From CAVXZE01 sp963766175 (lineage in GTDB: Bacteria > Myxococcota_A > UBA9160 > UBA6930): a stretch of DNA of 64,000 nucleotides. This document shows, one piece after another, positions 33,067 to 40,091 of the stretch (positions are counted from its first letter, which is position 1; each line of letters opens with the position of its first letter). The notes beneath the pieces were generated by a model. It had not been told where the DNA came from and ran no database searches. It saw only the letters and a list, made by a program, of their open reading frames with translations. Made by a program: the position numbers and the translations under genes. The stretch spans positions 434,001 to 498,000 of the forward strand of contig CAVXZE010000021.1 in assembly GCA_963766175.1 (NCBI GenBank), given 5' to 3'.

Positions 33067-34506
33067 ATGCGCGTGGTGCTCGTTCATCCCACTGGATCGA
33101 ACTGGATACCCGGTAGGAAAGACCTGACCGTGACCGTCAACAGGTTGGTTCCGATCGGTCTGCTCTCCATGGCCGCCTATCTCGAAGCGAAGGGCGTGGA
33201 GGTCCTCGTTCACGATTGTCTGGGACCGGGAGCACCAGGGAACGTCGACGCGAACGTCGCCAGGATCTCGAGTCTCGAGCCGCAGCTGGTGGGCTTCTCG
33301 GCCACGACGTCGGGATTCTTGGATGCGTACGAGATGGCCAGAAAGATCCGGGAAGCTCGACCCGCCGTGAAGAACGTATTCGGAGGGATACACGTCTCAG
33401 GAGTCGGGGCGCAGCTGATGGAGCGCTTTCCCGAGATCGACTATCTGGTGTTGGGAGAGGGAGAGGTCACCCTTCTCGAATTGGCCCAGGGCGAGAGCCC
33501 CGAAACGATAGAAGGACTGGTCTGGCGTAACGGGGACGCACTGGTGACGAATCCTCTCCGAGAGCTGGTTCGGGATCTGGATTCGCTGCCGTATCCGGCC
33601 TACCAGAAGCTGAAGGGCTTCCCTCGGGGCTATCGCCTCCCTCCATTCAGCTATATCCGCACTCCGGGCACTGCGATCAGCACGAGTCGCGGGTGTATCT
33701 ACGAGTGCTCCTATTGCGACCGCTCGGTATTCAAAAAGGGTTTCCGATCCAACTCAGCCGACTACACCTACGAACACCTCGAGTACCTGAGAAGAAGGTT
33801 TCGAATCCGACATGTCAACATCTACGACGACCTCTTCACGGTGAACCGCAAGCGAATACTCTCGCTTTGCCAGAGACTCGCCGCGGAGCCGCTCGGAGTG
33901 CAGTTCAACTGCGCGGTTCGGATAGGGCATACGGATGATGACCTGCTCAGGAGCCTCAAGGAGGCCGGCTGCCTGATGGTTTCGGTTGGGATCGAGTCGG
34001 GCGATCCCGAGCTGTTGGAGCACCTGAAGACCGGTGTCACGTTGGACATGGTCAAGGAGACCGTCGTTCGCATACAGGAGAGCGGGCTGAGAGCCAAGGG
34101 GCTTTTCATGATGGGGGTCGTGGGTGACTCGGAGGAATCGATCCGCAGGACGAGTGACTTCGTCCTCGAGCTGGGCCTGGATGATATGAACATGTCGAAG
34201 TTCACTCCGTTCCCCGGAGCTCCCTGCTGGGATACGATTGGCGCGGAGGGGACCTTCGACGAGAACTGGAATCTGATGAATTGCCTGAACTTCGTGTTCG
34301 TGCCCAGAGGGATTGAATCAAGAGAGAGGCTCGACCAACTCTACAACGAGCACGTCAAGCGCTTCTATACGGATCCGGATTGGCGCAGGAAATTTACCAG
34401 TCGTCTTTGGCAGCACCGCCATTCACTGCGCCATCTGCTCTTCAACCTGCCGGCCTTCCTCGCTGCGAGAAGCCGCTTCACACCGCAACCGGACGGACGA
34501 GCGTAG
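33067..34506 (+). CDS. B12-binding-type radical SAM protein (D)
   Basis: A 479-residue radical SAM protein. The N-terminal domain has RLVPIGLLSMAAYLEAKG, NVFGGIHVSGVGAQLM and YLVLGEGEVTLLEL, as in the cobalamin-binding class. The motif is SRGCIYECSYC (Cys210/214/217). HVNIYDDLFTVNRKRI and VSVGIESGDPELLEHLK follow the class pattern. It is the last gene of the + arm, 18 bases after radical SAM C. The pairing of C with D here mirrors A with B on the other arm. A hairpin at 34586-34603 probably ends transcription. Confidence 0.9.
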   Translation: MRVVLVHPTGSNWIPGRKDLTVTVNRLVPIGLLSMAAYLEAKGVEVLVHDCLGPGAPGNVDANVARISSLEPQLVGFSATTSGFLDAYEMARKIREARPAVKNVFGGIHVSGVGAQLMERFPEIDYLVLGEGEVTLLELAQGESPETIEGLVWRNGDALVTNPLRELVRDLDSLPYPAYQKLKGFPRGYRLPPFSYIRTPGTAISTSRGCIYECSYCDRSVFKKGFRSNSADYTYEHLEYLRRRFRIRHVNIYDDLFTVNRKRILSLCQRLAAEPLGVQFNCAVRIGHTDDDLLRSLKEAGCLMVSVGIESGDPELLEHLKTGVTLDMVKETVVRIQESGLRAKGLFMMGVVGDSEESIRRTSDFVLELGLDDMNMSKFTPFPGAPCWDTIGAEGTFDENWNLMNCLNFVFVPRGIESRERLDQLYNEHVKRFYTDPDWRRKFTSRLWQHRHSLRHLLFNLPAFLAARSRFTPQPDGRA

Positions 34507-34585
34507 AGACCCGGAATACGTCACACGCGCAAAGGTCGAGTGCCCCTGCGGACAGGTCGGCGAGAAGAGTCTCCCCTCCTGTCGA

Positions 34586-34603
34586 GAACCGGTGCTCCGG
34601 TTC
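34586..34603. terminator. Hairpin between convergent genes
   Basis: GAACCGG, loop TGCT, CCGGTTC forms a 7-bp stem with a tight loop. It lies 80 bases after the + arm's last stop and 22 bases after the stop of the convergent lipoprotein gene. There is no clear T-run on the + strand, so termination strength is uncertain. Confidence 0.45.
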
Positions 34604-34625
34604 CGACGCGGTTAGCCGGAAAGGA

Positions 34626-35018
34626 TCACATTCCCGCGGTCTCGTGCGGGTTGTAGTCGATCCGGATTACCTTCAGTGCGCCGGAATACTGGTTTCGCGA
34701 GAAGACGACGCGTCCCATGCCCTTGTACATCCAGTCACTGCGCATGGTGTCGGTGCCGTAGTAGAAGGGGATCCAGGACTTCCCCGTCATGTACGCGTTG
34801 GAGTTGTCGGGATCGCCGAGAATCTTGCGCACCTGGGCATCGTTCATTCCGAGTTCTACCTTCGAGAGAGGGCTGCCGGCGGGCGGCGCCACGCCCTTTG
34901 CCGCGGCGGCCTGAGTCTTCGGGCTGTCCTCAGCCTGTTGTCCGCCTGAACCCGACGCGCATGCACAGAGCGCCGCGACCACGAAGGCGAGAAGTACGAG
35001 CGTGAATCGATGCGACAT
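34626..35018 (-). CDS. Small BamE/SmpA-like lipoprotein
   Basis: A 130-residue predicted lipoprotein. MSHRFTLVLLAFVVAALCAC is a lipoprotein signal with the lipidated Cys at about residue 20. A low-complexity linker rich in Gly, Ala and Gln follows, then SKVELGMNDAQVRKILGDPD, which resembles the BamE/OmlA repeat (GM..qV..iLG.P). Real BamE is an accessory of the outer-membrane protein assembly machine; this copy may be a paralogue, so no symbol is given. The start at 35018 was chosen over an upstream in-frame start because of the signal peptide. It is convergent with the radical SAM arm. Confidence 0.75.
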   Translation of the reverse strand: MSHRFTLVLLAFVVAALCACASGSGGQQAEDSPKTQAAAAKGVAPPAGSPLSKVELGMNDAQVRKILGDPDNSNAYMTGKSWIPFYYGTDTMRSDWMYKGMGRVVFSRNQYSGALKVIRIDYNPHETAGM

Positions 35019-35155
35019 TTGCGAATTCCCCCATGTATTGCCGCCACTTCCACGTCCAATCCCCGGGGATCTCCTCAGCCCCAGGGGCAGACAGAAGCGC
35101 CGCCTCTCCACGCACCATATCACACCCGGTGTTGGTCCTTGCGGAGACTGATCCG

Positions 35156-36211
35156 TCAGCGAAGGCGGCGAATCAGCGCCAGTGCCTCTTCGGCCAGCGT
35201 GTCGACCTGCCAGCGGAAGGCTTCGGTGTCCGCGGCGTTCCCCATCACCCCCTTCAGGTAGCGGGCCAGCACTCCCTCGACGATCGCCGCCAGGCGCCAG
35301 TATTGGAAGGCGCGATAGTAGTCGACCTGGCGGACGTCGCGGCCGGTGAGCTCGACGTAGCGCTCCAGGAAGGCCTCGCGGTCCGGAAAGCCTCCTGCCA
35401 TCGTCGGCGCCAGTGCGGCGCCCCGCATCGTCGCGCTCCCTTCGCCGGGATCGGCCCAGTTGTTCATCACGTATCCGACATCGGCCATCGGGTCGCCGAG
35501 GGTGCAGAGCTCCCAGTCGAGGAGAGCAGCCATTCTCGCGTCTCGACCGATCAGCATGTTCCCCAGCCTGTAGTCACCGTGCACGACTCCGGCACCGATC
35601 TGCTCGGGCATCTGATTCTGGAGGGCCTCGTGGACTTCCTCCATGGCCGCGAGCTCACGGGTCTTGGAATTCTCCCACTGGGTCCGCCAGCGCTTCAGCT
35701 GGCGGGCCAGGTAGGCCTCCTTGCGTCCGAGATCTCCGAGACCGATCTGGTCCGGATCGACCCGGTGAAGATCGGCGAGCACCTGGATGACGGAGTGGCC
35801 GATCCGGTATCGCTCCTCCTCGCGGAAGAGCTTCTCGGTGGAAGCTCCGTCCAGAAGTACGTGGCCCTCCACGTAGTCCATCACGTAAAAGGGTGCGTCG
35901 TTGACCTCCTCGTCCTCGCAGAGCCCCAGAGCGGGTGGGACGGGAACTTCCGTCTTGCCGATGGCGGAGATGATCCGATGTTCGCGGGCCATGTCGTGGG
36001 CGGTGGCCAGCACGGCGCCCAGTGGCGGCCGGCGGAGCACGTAGAGCCTCCCAGCGGCGTCCGTGAGCTTGTAGGTGAGATTCGAGTGTCCGCCTGCGAT
36101 CAGCTGGAACTGGAGCGGCGGCGTCACCCCGCCGATCTGGGCAACGAACCACTCGGTGACCCGATCCCGGTGTATTCCTTTCACCGTGGCTTCGGCGCTC
36201 CCTTCCGCCAA
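35156..36211 (-). CDS. Phosphotransferase of the APH/choline-kinase family (ACAD10 N-terminal type)
   Basis: A 351-residue kinase-fold protein. It has the catalytic loop VVHGDYRLGNMLIG and the metal-binding LLDWELCTLGDPMADVGY. The N-terminal LIAGGHSNLTYKLTDAAGRLYVLRRPP is the nucleotide-binding part. The 'DWELCTLGDP' form is typical of proteins related to the N-terminal domain of ACAD10/11, which phosphorylate 4-hydroxyacyl-CoA in fatty-acid breakdown. Neighbouring acyl-CoA dehydrogenases are not seen here, so the substrate stays open. It is transcribed away from leuA, sharing the region 36212-36591. Confidence 0.85.
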   Translation of the reverse strand: MAEGSAEATVKGIHRDRVTEWFVAQIGGVTPPLQFQLIAGGHSNLTYKLTDAAGRLYVLRRPPLGAVLATAHDMAREHRIISAIGKTEVPVPPALGLCEDEEVNDAPFYVMDYVEGHVLLDGASTEKLFREEERYRIGHSVIQVLADLHRVDPDQIGLGDLGRKEAYLARQLKRWRTQWENSKTRELAAMEEVHEALQNQMPEQIGAGVVHGDYRLGNMLIGRDARMAALLDWELCTLGDPMADVGYVMNNWADPGEGSATMRGAALAPTMAGGFPDREAFLERYVELTGRDVRQVDYYRAFQYWRLAAIVEGVLARYLKGVMGNAADTEAFRWQVDTLAEEALALIRRLR

Positions 36212-36338
36212 TGGCCTCCCTCGTTCCCCGGAGCCCTCCGGTCCCCTGGCGGAGACCGGGCGTCCCGCGGCAAAGGTGCCGCAGCCGGAGCCAATCGGCT
36301 ATCCGGGGGGCCAGCGGCACTGGAGAGGCATTCGTTGC

Positions 36339-36367
36339 TTGACTGCCGTGGCGACCTCGGGTATTCA
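36339..36367 (+). promoter_or_regulatory. Predicted sigma-70-type promoter of the leuA leader
   Basis: TTGACT at 36339-36344 and TATTCA at 36362-36367 are separated by 17 bases, the ideal spacing for a housekeeping promoter. The expected start of transcription falls at about 36374-36376, at or beside the ATG of the leader peptide. The leader mRNA would then be nearly leaderless, which explains why no ribosome binding site is seen before that ATG. Confidence 0.6.
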
Positions 36368-36375
36368 ATATCCAT

Positions 36376-36447
36376 ATGGCGAACCAGAAGAACGCACGGC
36401 GCGAGCTTCGACTCGGCCTGCTCCTTAGCGGGGCGGGAGGGGTCTAG
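36376..36447 (+). CDS. Leucine-rich leader peptide for leuA attenuation
   Basis: A 23-codon reading frame with ATG at 36376 and TAG at 36445. Residues 11-17 read L-R-L-G-L-L-L, five Leu in seven codons (CTT, CTC, CTG, CTC, CTT). It stands upstream of leuA and just before two mutually exclusive RNA pairings, as leader peptides of amino-acid biosynthetic operons do. A ribosome short of charged tRNA-Leu would stall here. This gene is too short for ordinary gene calling. Confidence 0.62.
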   Translation: MANQKNARRELRLGLLLSGAGGV

Positions 36448-36515
36448 CGCACTTCTGGACAGCCACTGAATCGCGAAACCCTCTCCCGCCGAGCCCGGCC
36501 GGAGAGGGTTTCGCG
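36432..36515 (+). promoter_or_regulatory. Candidate leucine attenuator (competing hairpins)
   Basis: The terminator-like stem pairs 36472-36486 (CGCGAAACCCTCTCC) with 36501-36515 (GGAGAGGGTTTCGCG), a perfect 15-bp stem with a 14-base loop. The alternative uses 36432-36442 (GGCGGGAGGGG), which can pair over 11 positions, including one G-U, with 36480-36490. That would consume the left arm of the first stem. The first segment overlaps the end of the leader peptide, so a ribosome at its stop codon would mask it and allow the terminator-like stem. No T-run follows the stem, so the final step might be Rho-linked or block leuA translation instead. Confidence 0.58.
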
Positions 36516-36591
36516 CGTCAGCGGCCTCACTGAGTCACCTCCGACTCGCCTCTCGCTCCAGCCGGACCCCTCGGCGCATCTGGAGCGACCC

Positions 36592-38277
36592 ATGCCGAGC
36601 ATGCCCGCCACCAAATACCAGCCCTTCCGGCCGATCGACCTGCCCGATCGACGCTGGCCGGACCGCCGGATCGAGCGACCACCGATCTGGTGCAGTGTCG
36701 ACCTGCGCGATGGCAACCAGGCCCTGGTCGAGCCCATGGGCCCCGAGCGCAAGCGCCGCCTCTTCGAGCAGCTCGTCAAGCTCGGCTTCAAGGAAATCGA
36801 GGTCGGATTTCCGAGCGCCTCCGAGACGGATTTCGCCTTCGTTCGAGAGCTGATCGAGGAGGATTGGATCCCCGAGGACGTGACCATCCAGGTGCTCACC
36901 CAGGCCCGCGAGGAGCTGATCCGGCGGACCTTCGAAGCGATTCGCGGCGCGCGGCGGGTCATCGTCCACCTCTACAACTCCACCTCCACTCTGCAACGGC
37001 GCGTGGTCTTCGGACTTCCCAGGGCTGGCATCGTCGACATCGCCGTCACGGGGGCGGAGCTGATCGAGAAGCTCCGCTCGGAGATCCCCGAGACCGAGGT
37101 CGTGCCGGAGTACTCCCCGGAGAGCTTCAGCGCCACCGAGCTCGACTTCGCGGTGGAGATCTGCGAGGCGGTGATGGAGGTCTGGAAGCCCACCCCGCTC
37201 GCACCCGTGATTCTCAACCTGCCGGCCACGGTGGAGATGGCCACTCCCAACGTCTACGCCGACCAGATCGAGTGGTTCGACCGCAACGTGAGCGACCGCG
37301 ACAGTGTCATCTTGAGCGTTCATCCTCACAACGACCGCGGTGCCGCGGTCGCGGCCGCGGAGCTGGCGATGCTGGCCGGCGCCCAACGCGTGGAGGGGAC
37401 CCTCTTCGGCAACGGCGAGCGGACCGGGAACGTGGACATCGTCACGCTGGCGCTCAACCTCTACAGCCAGGGAATCGACCCCCAGCTGGCCCTGTGGGAC
37501 ATCGACGAGGTGGTCCGGGTGGCCGAGTACTGCAACCGGATCCCGGTCCATCCGCGCCACCCCTACGCGGGCGAGCTGGTCTACACCGCCTTCTCCGGCT
37601 CGCACCAGGACGCCATCAACAAGGGAATCGCGGCGCTGGAGCGGGCCGAGAGCGATCACTGGGAGGTCCCCTACCTGCCGATCGACCCGCAGGACGTGGG
37701 ACGCAGCTACGAGGCGGTGATCCGCATCAACAGCCAATCGGGAAAGGGAGGCGTCGCCTTCGTGCTGGAGCAGGACCACGGGCTTCGGCTGCCGCGGGAC
37801 CTGCAGATCGAGTTCAGCCGCTGCATTCAGCGCATTACGGATGCCAGCGGCGCCGAACTCACCTCGCGGGGAGTCTGGGAGGCGTTCGTCGCCGAGTATC
37901 TCTCCCGAACGCGTCCCGTCGCCCTGGCCGGATACGAGAACACGGGTGAGGTCGGCAGCGAAGGCGACTGCGAGATCGAGTTTCTGATGCGCGTCGAGGA
38001 CGGCGAGAAGCGGATCCGAGGCCGGGGAAACGGGCCCATCGCGGCGTTCGTGGACGCACTGCAAGGCGCCTTCGCCATCCCCCTGGAAATCCTCGACTAT
38101 GCCGAGCACGCCGTTGGGGAGGGCGCCGACGCCTGCGCCGTCGCTTATGTGAAGGTACGCAGCGGCAAGATCGGTCCCCTCTACGGGGTCGGACGGCACG
38201 GGAACATCGTGATGGCGTCACTCCACGCGGTGACGAGCGCGATGAGCCGGATCCAACTCGCCGAGAAGAGGGCCTGA
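36592..38277 (+). CDS. leuA: 2-isopropylmalate synthase
   Basis: LeuA condenses 2-oxoisovalerate with acetyl-CoA, the first committed step of leucine synthesis. The 561-residue protein belongs to the long class found in actinobacteria and pseudomonads. It shows WCSVDLRDGNQALVEPM at the catalytic start, the metal site SVHPHNDRG, and GTLFGNGERTGNVD. The C-terminal part (about 430-561) matches the LeuA regulatory domain that binds leucine, so feedback inhibition is expected. ATG 36592 has GGAG 7 bases upstream. The leader region before it suggests a second, transcriptional or translational, level of leucine control. It is a single-gene unit ended by a strong hairpin. Confidence 0.95.
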   Translation: MPSMPATKYQPFRPIDLPDRRWPDRRIERPPIWCSVDLRDGNQALVEPMGPERKRRLFEQLVKLGFKEIEVGFPSASETDFAFVRELIEEDWIPEDVTIQVLTQAREELIRRTFEAIRGARRVIVHLYNSTSTLQRRVVFGLPRAGIVDIAVTGAELIEKLRSEIPETEVVPEYSPESFSATELDFAVEICEAVMEVWKPTPLAPVILNLPATVEMATPNVYADQIEWFDRNVSDRDSVILSVHPHNDRGAAVAAAELAMLAGAQRVEGTLFGNGERTGNVDIVTLALNLYSQGIDPQLALWDIDEVVRVAEYCNRIPVHPRHPYAGELVYTAFSGSHQDAINKGIAALERAESDHWEVPYLPIDPQDVGRSYEAVIRINSQSGKGGVAFVLEQDHGLRLPRDLQIEFSRCIQRITDASGAELTSRGVWEAFVAEYLSRTRPVALAGYENTGEVGSEGDCEIEFLMRVEDGEKRIRGRGNGPIAAFVDALQGAFAIPLEILDYAEHAVGEGADACAVAYVKVRSGKIGPLYGVGRHGNIVMASLHAVTSAMSRIQLAEKRA

Positions 38278-38283
38278 ACGGCT

Positions 38284-38327
38284 AGAGGCGCATTCGGAAA
38301 GCCTGGCGCGGCACCGAATGCGCCTCT
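38284..38327. terminator. Bidirectional terminator-like hairpin after leuA
   Basis: AGAGGCGCATTCGG (38284-38297) and CCGAATGCGCCTCT (38314-38327) form a perfect 14-bp stem with a 16-base loop. It lies 6 bases after the leuA stop and 13 bases from the stop of the convergent cytochrome c peroxidase gene, so it can serve both. A poor T-run is normal in GC-rich genomes. Confidence 0.65.
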
Positions 38328-38340
38328 GACCCATCTCTCT

Positions 38341-39369
38341 CTACTTGGCGGCCCGTTCCTTGTCGGTCAAGGAGCCGAGGAAGAAGACGATCGAGGCGAC
38401 CTGGCGCTCGTCCAGTTGTTCGTCCAACTGGAGCCAGGCCATCTGCTTGACGGCGTCGGCCAGTGTCTTGGCCTGACCGTCATGGAAATAGGGCCAGGTC
38501 AGGGCGATGTTTCGCAGGGAGGGCACCTTGAAGACATACTTGTCCTCTTCGTCCTTGGTGACGTCGAAGCGACCCAGGTCCTTCTTGTTGGCGTATTCAT
38601 TGGCCTGGCCCATCTGCTCGTAGCTGTCGCCGCCCAGCAACGCGCCGGTGTGGCAGTCGATGCAACCGATTTCCATGAACTCCTTCAGGCCGCCCATTTC
38701 CGCAGCCGTGAGAGCCTTCGGCTTCCCAGCCAGAAAATCATCGAACCGGTCCCGGGTAATCAGTGTCCGCTCGAAAGCGGCCACTGCTTCTGCGTAGTTG
38801 TCGTAGGTCAGCGCCGGTTCGGCGCCCGGAAAGACCGTCTTGAAGGGTTCGCCGTAGCCGGCCTCTTCAAGCCGCGCGAGAACGGCTGCCTCGTTCGCCA
38901 TGCCCATCTCGATGGGATTGAGGACGGGGCCCTTGGCCTGCTCCGCGAGGTCCGCGGCGCGGCCGTCCCAGAACTGGGCGATGTGCAGGCCCGCGTTCAG
39001 CGTGGTGGGGGAGTTTCGGTCGCCGAACTTGCCCTCGGCGCCCTCGGAGGTGGGCAGATTGTCGACGCCTCCCAGCTTCTCGTCCAGGCGGTGGCAGCTG
39101 TTGCAGGACTGGGTGCGATTGCCCGAGATGGCGGTCTCGAAGTAGAGCTTCTTCCCCAACGCGATGCGGGCCTCGGTGTCGTTCTCACTGCCGGGCATCT
39201 TCTCGGGAAGTGGTGCGAACACATCGCGCACCTCGACCAGGAGCGCGGACGACTGCCCCTCTTGACTCCCCGTCTGCTCCTGAGCCGCTGCCGTGGAGGC
39301 GTTGTACCCGATTGCCAGCACGAGCAGCGCGGCGGCCACCCCGGTCACCCATCCTATTCTGCGATTCAT
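38341..39369 (-). CDS. Di-heme cytochrome c peroxidase (CcpA/MauG family)
   Basis: A 342-residue periplasmic protein. It has a signal peptide (1-29, ending AAAQ) and two heme c sites, CNSCH near residue 87 and CIDCH near 232, as in bacterial cytochrome c peroxidases. GSENDTEARIALGKKLYFETAISGN is the family start, and LRNIALTWPYFHDGQAKTLADAV the family end. It reduces hydrogen peroxide in the periplasm with electrons from small cytochromes. ATG 39369 has AGGAGG upstream; an earlier in-frame start lacks this. It is divergent from the nickel superoxide dismutase, a logical pair: the dismutase makes peroxide and this enzyme removes it. Confidence 0.93.
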   Translation of the reverse strand: MNRRIGWVTGVAAALLVLAIGYNASTAAAQEQTGSQEGQSSALLVEVRDVFAPLPEKMPGSENDTEARIALGKKLYFETAISGNRTQSCNSCHRLDEKLGGVDNLPTSEGAEGKFGDRNSPTTLNAGLHIAQFWDGRAADLAEQAKGPVLNPIEMGMANEAAVLARLEEAGYGEPFKTVFPGAEPALTYDNYAEAVAAFERTLITRDRFDDFLAGKPKALTAAEMGGLKEFMEIGCIDCHTGALLGGDSYEQMGQANEYANKKDLGRFDVTKDEEDKYVFKVPSLRNIALTWPYFHDGQAKTLADAVKQMAWLQLDEQLDERQVASIVFFLGSLTDKERAAK

Positions 39370-39538
39370 CCTTGTCCCCTCCTGATGTCCTGCAAACCAC
39401 CGCTTCGCCAGCGCAGCGCACGGCGAGGATCGCGGACGGCTCACACAGCCGGTATTCTAGCGATTCGGTGCTCCCCCAGCCTGCCCACCCGGGCCGTCGT
39501 GGCTCGGGAGAGGCAAAACCCCGATAGGAGAAGAACTC

Positions 39539-40003
39539 ATGAAGAGGAAGACAGCGCTGGTGATCGTCGCGATCGCCCTGCTCTCCCTGGCCGCTTCAAA
39601 GGCGCTTGCCCACTGTCAGATACCGTGCGGAATCTACGACGACCCCGCGCGCTTCAGCCTGATGGCAGAGCACATCACCACCATCGAGAAGGCGATGAAG
39701 ACCATCATCGACCTCTCCGGACAGAAGACACCGGACTACAACCAGCTGGTTCGATGGGTGCAGAACAAGGACCAGCACGCGGATGAGCTGAGCGAGATCG
39801 TCACCCACTACTTCATGGCACAGCGCATCAAGCCGCCCGAGGAGCAAGGCGAGGAAACCCACAAGAAGTACGTCGAGCAGATCACCTCGCTTCATCAGAT
39901 GCTCGTCTACTCGATGAAAGCCAAGCAGACCACCGATCTCCAGAACGTCGAGAGGCTCCGGTCCCTGCTCGAGACCTTCAGAGCGTCGTACCTCGCGGAG
40001 TAG
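39539..40003 (+). CDS. sodN: Nickel superoxide dismutase with Sec-type signal peptide
   Basis: A 154-residue precursor. After a signal-like stretch (1-24, ending KALA) the chain reads HCQIPCGIYDDPARF, the nickel hook of NiSOD: His25, Cys26 and Cys30 would become His1, Cys2 and Cys6 of the mature enzyme. The remaining ~130 residues form the expected helical bundle. Cleavage after Ala24 frees the N-terminal His amine that binds nickel. Streptomyces and marine cyanobacteria instead use a short propeptide cut by the protease SodX; here a signal peptidase could do it, placing the enzyme in the periplasm. GGAGAAGAA precedes the ATG. No sodX is seen nearby. Confidence 0.93.
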   Translation: MKRKTALVIVAIALLSLAASKALAHCQIPCGIYDDPARFSLMAEHITTIEKAMKTIIDLSGQKTPDYNQLVRWVQNKDQHADELSEIVTHYFMAQRIKPPEEQGEETHKKYVEQITSLHQMLVYSMKAKQTTDLQNVERLRSLLETFRASYLAE

Positions 40004-40091
40004 CGGACGTCAGGTCCACGACCCCGGTCACTGGAGCTCTCGACCACCTCCAGGTCCCCTCCTACAGCTCAACCAGCGCGGAGAACCGAGC

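Larger units (their letters stand above)
6274..34506. other. Aryl-polyene-like type II polyketide/fatty-acid cluster with six radical SAM proteins
   Basis: Two divergent arms meet at 27140-27312. The content matches the aryl polyene (APE) set: ketosynthases with inactive partners, ACPs, FabG-type KR, ApeI- and ApeP-type dehydratases, thioesterase, CoA ligase, GT2, LpxL-like acyltransferase, MMPL exporter, LolA-like protein and a lipoprotein. Added to this are four B12-type radical SAM proteins, one HemW-like radical SAM protein, one radical SAM-ApeP fusion, a CrtI-like flavoenzyme, a second flavoenzyme and a condensation-type acyltransferase. Tight overlaps support co-expression of the - arm. 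The product is unknown. Confidence 0.85.

Noticed and set aside
6274..34506. Calling the cluster a ladderane pathway outright
   Set aside because: The parallel is in gene types only; the secretion and APE-type genes point to an outer-membrane polyene. Kept as a hypothesis in the findings.
36535..38199. Long - strand frame opposite leuA
   Set aside because: Mirror frame of leuA with no domain; leuA is unmistakable.
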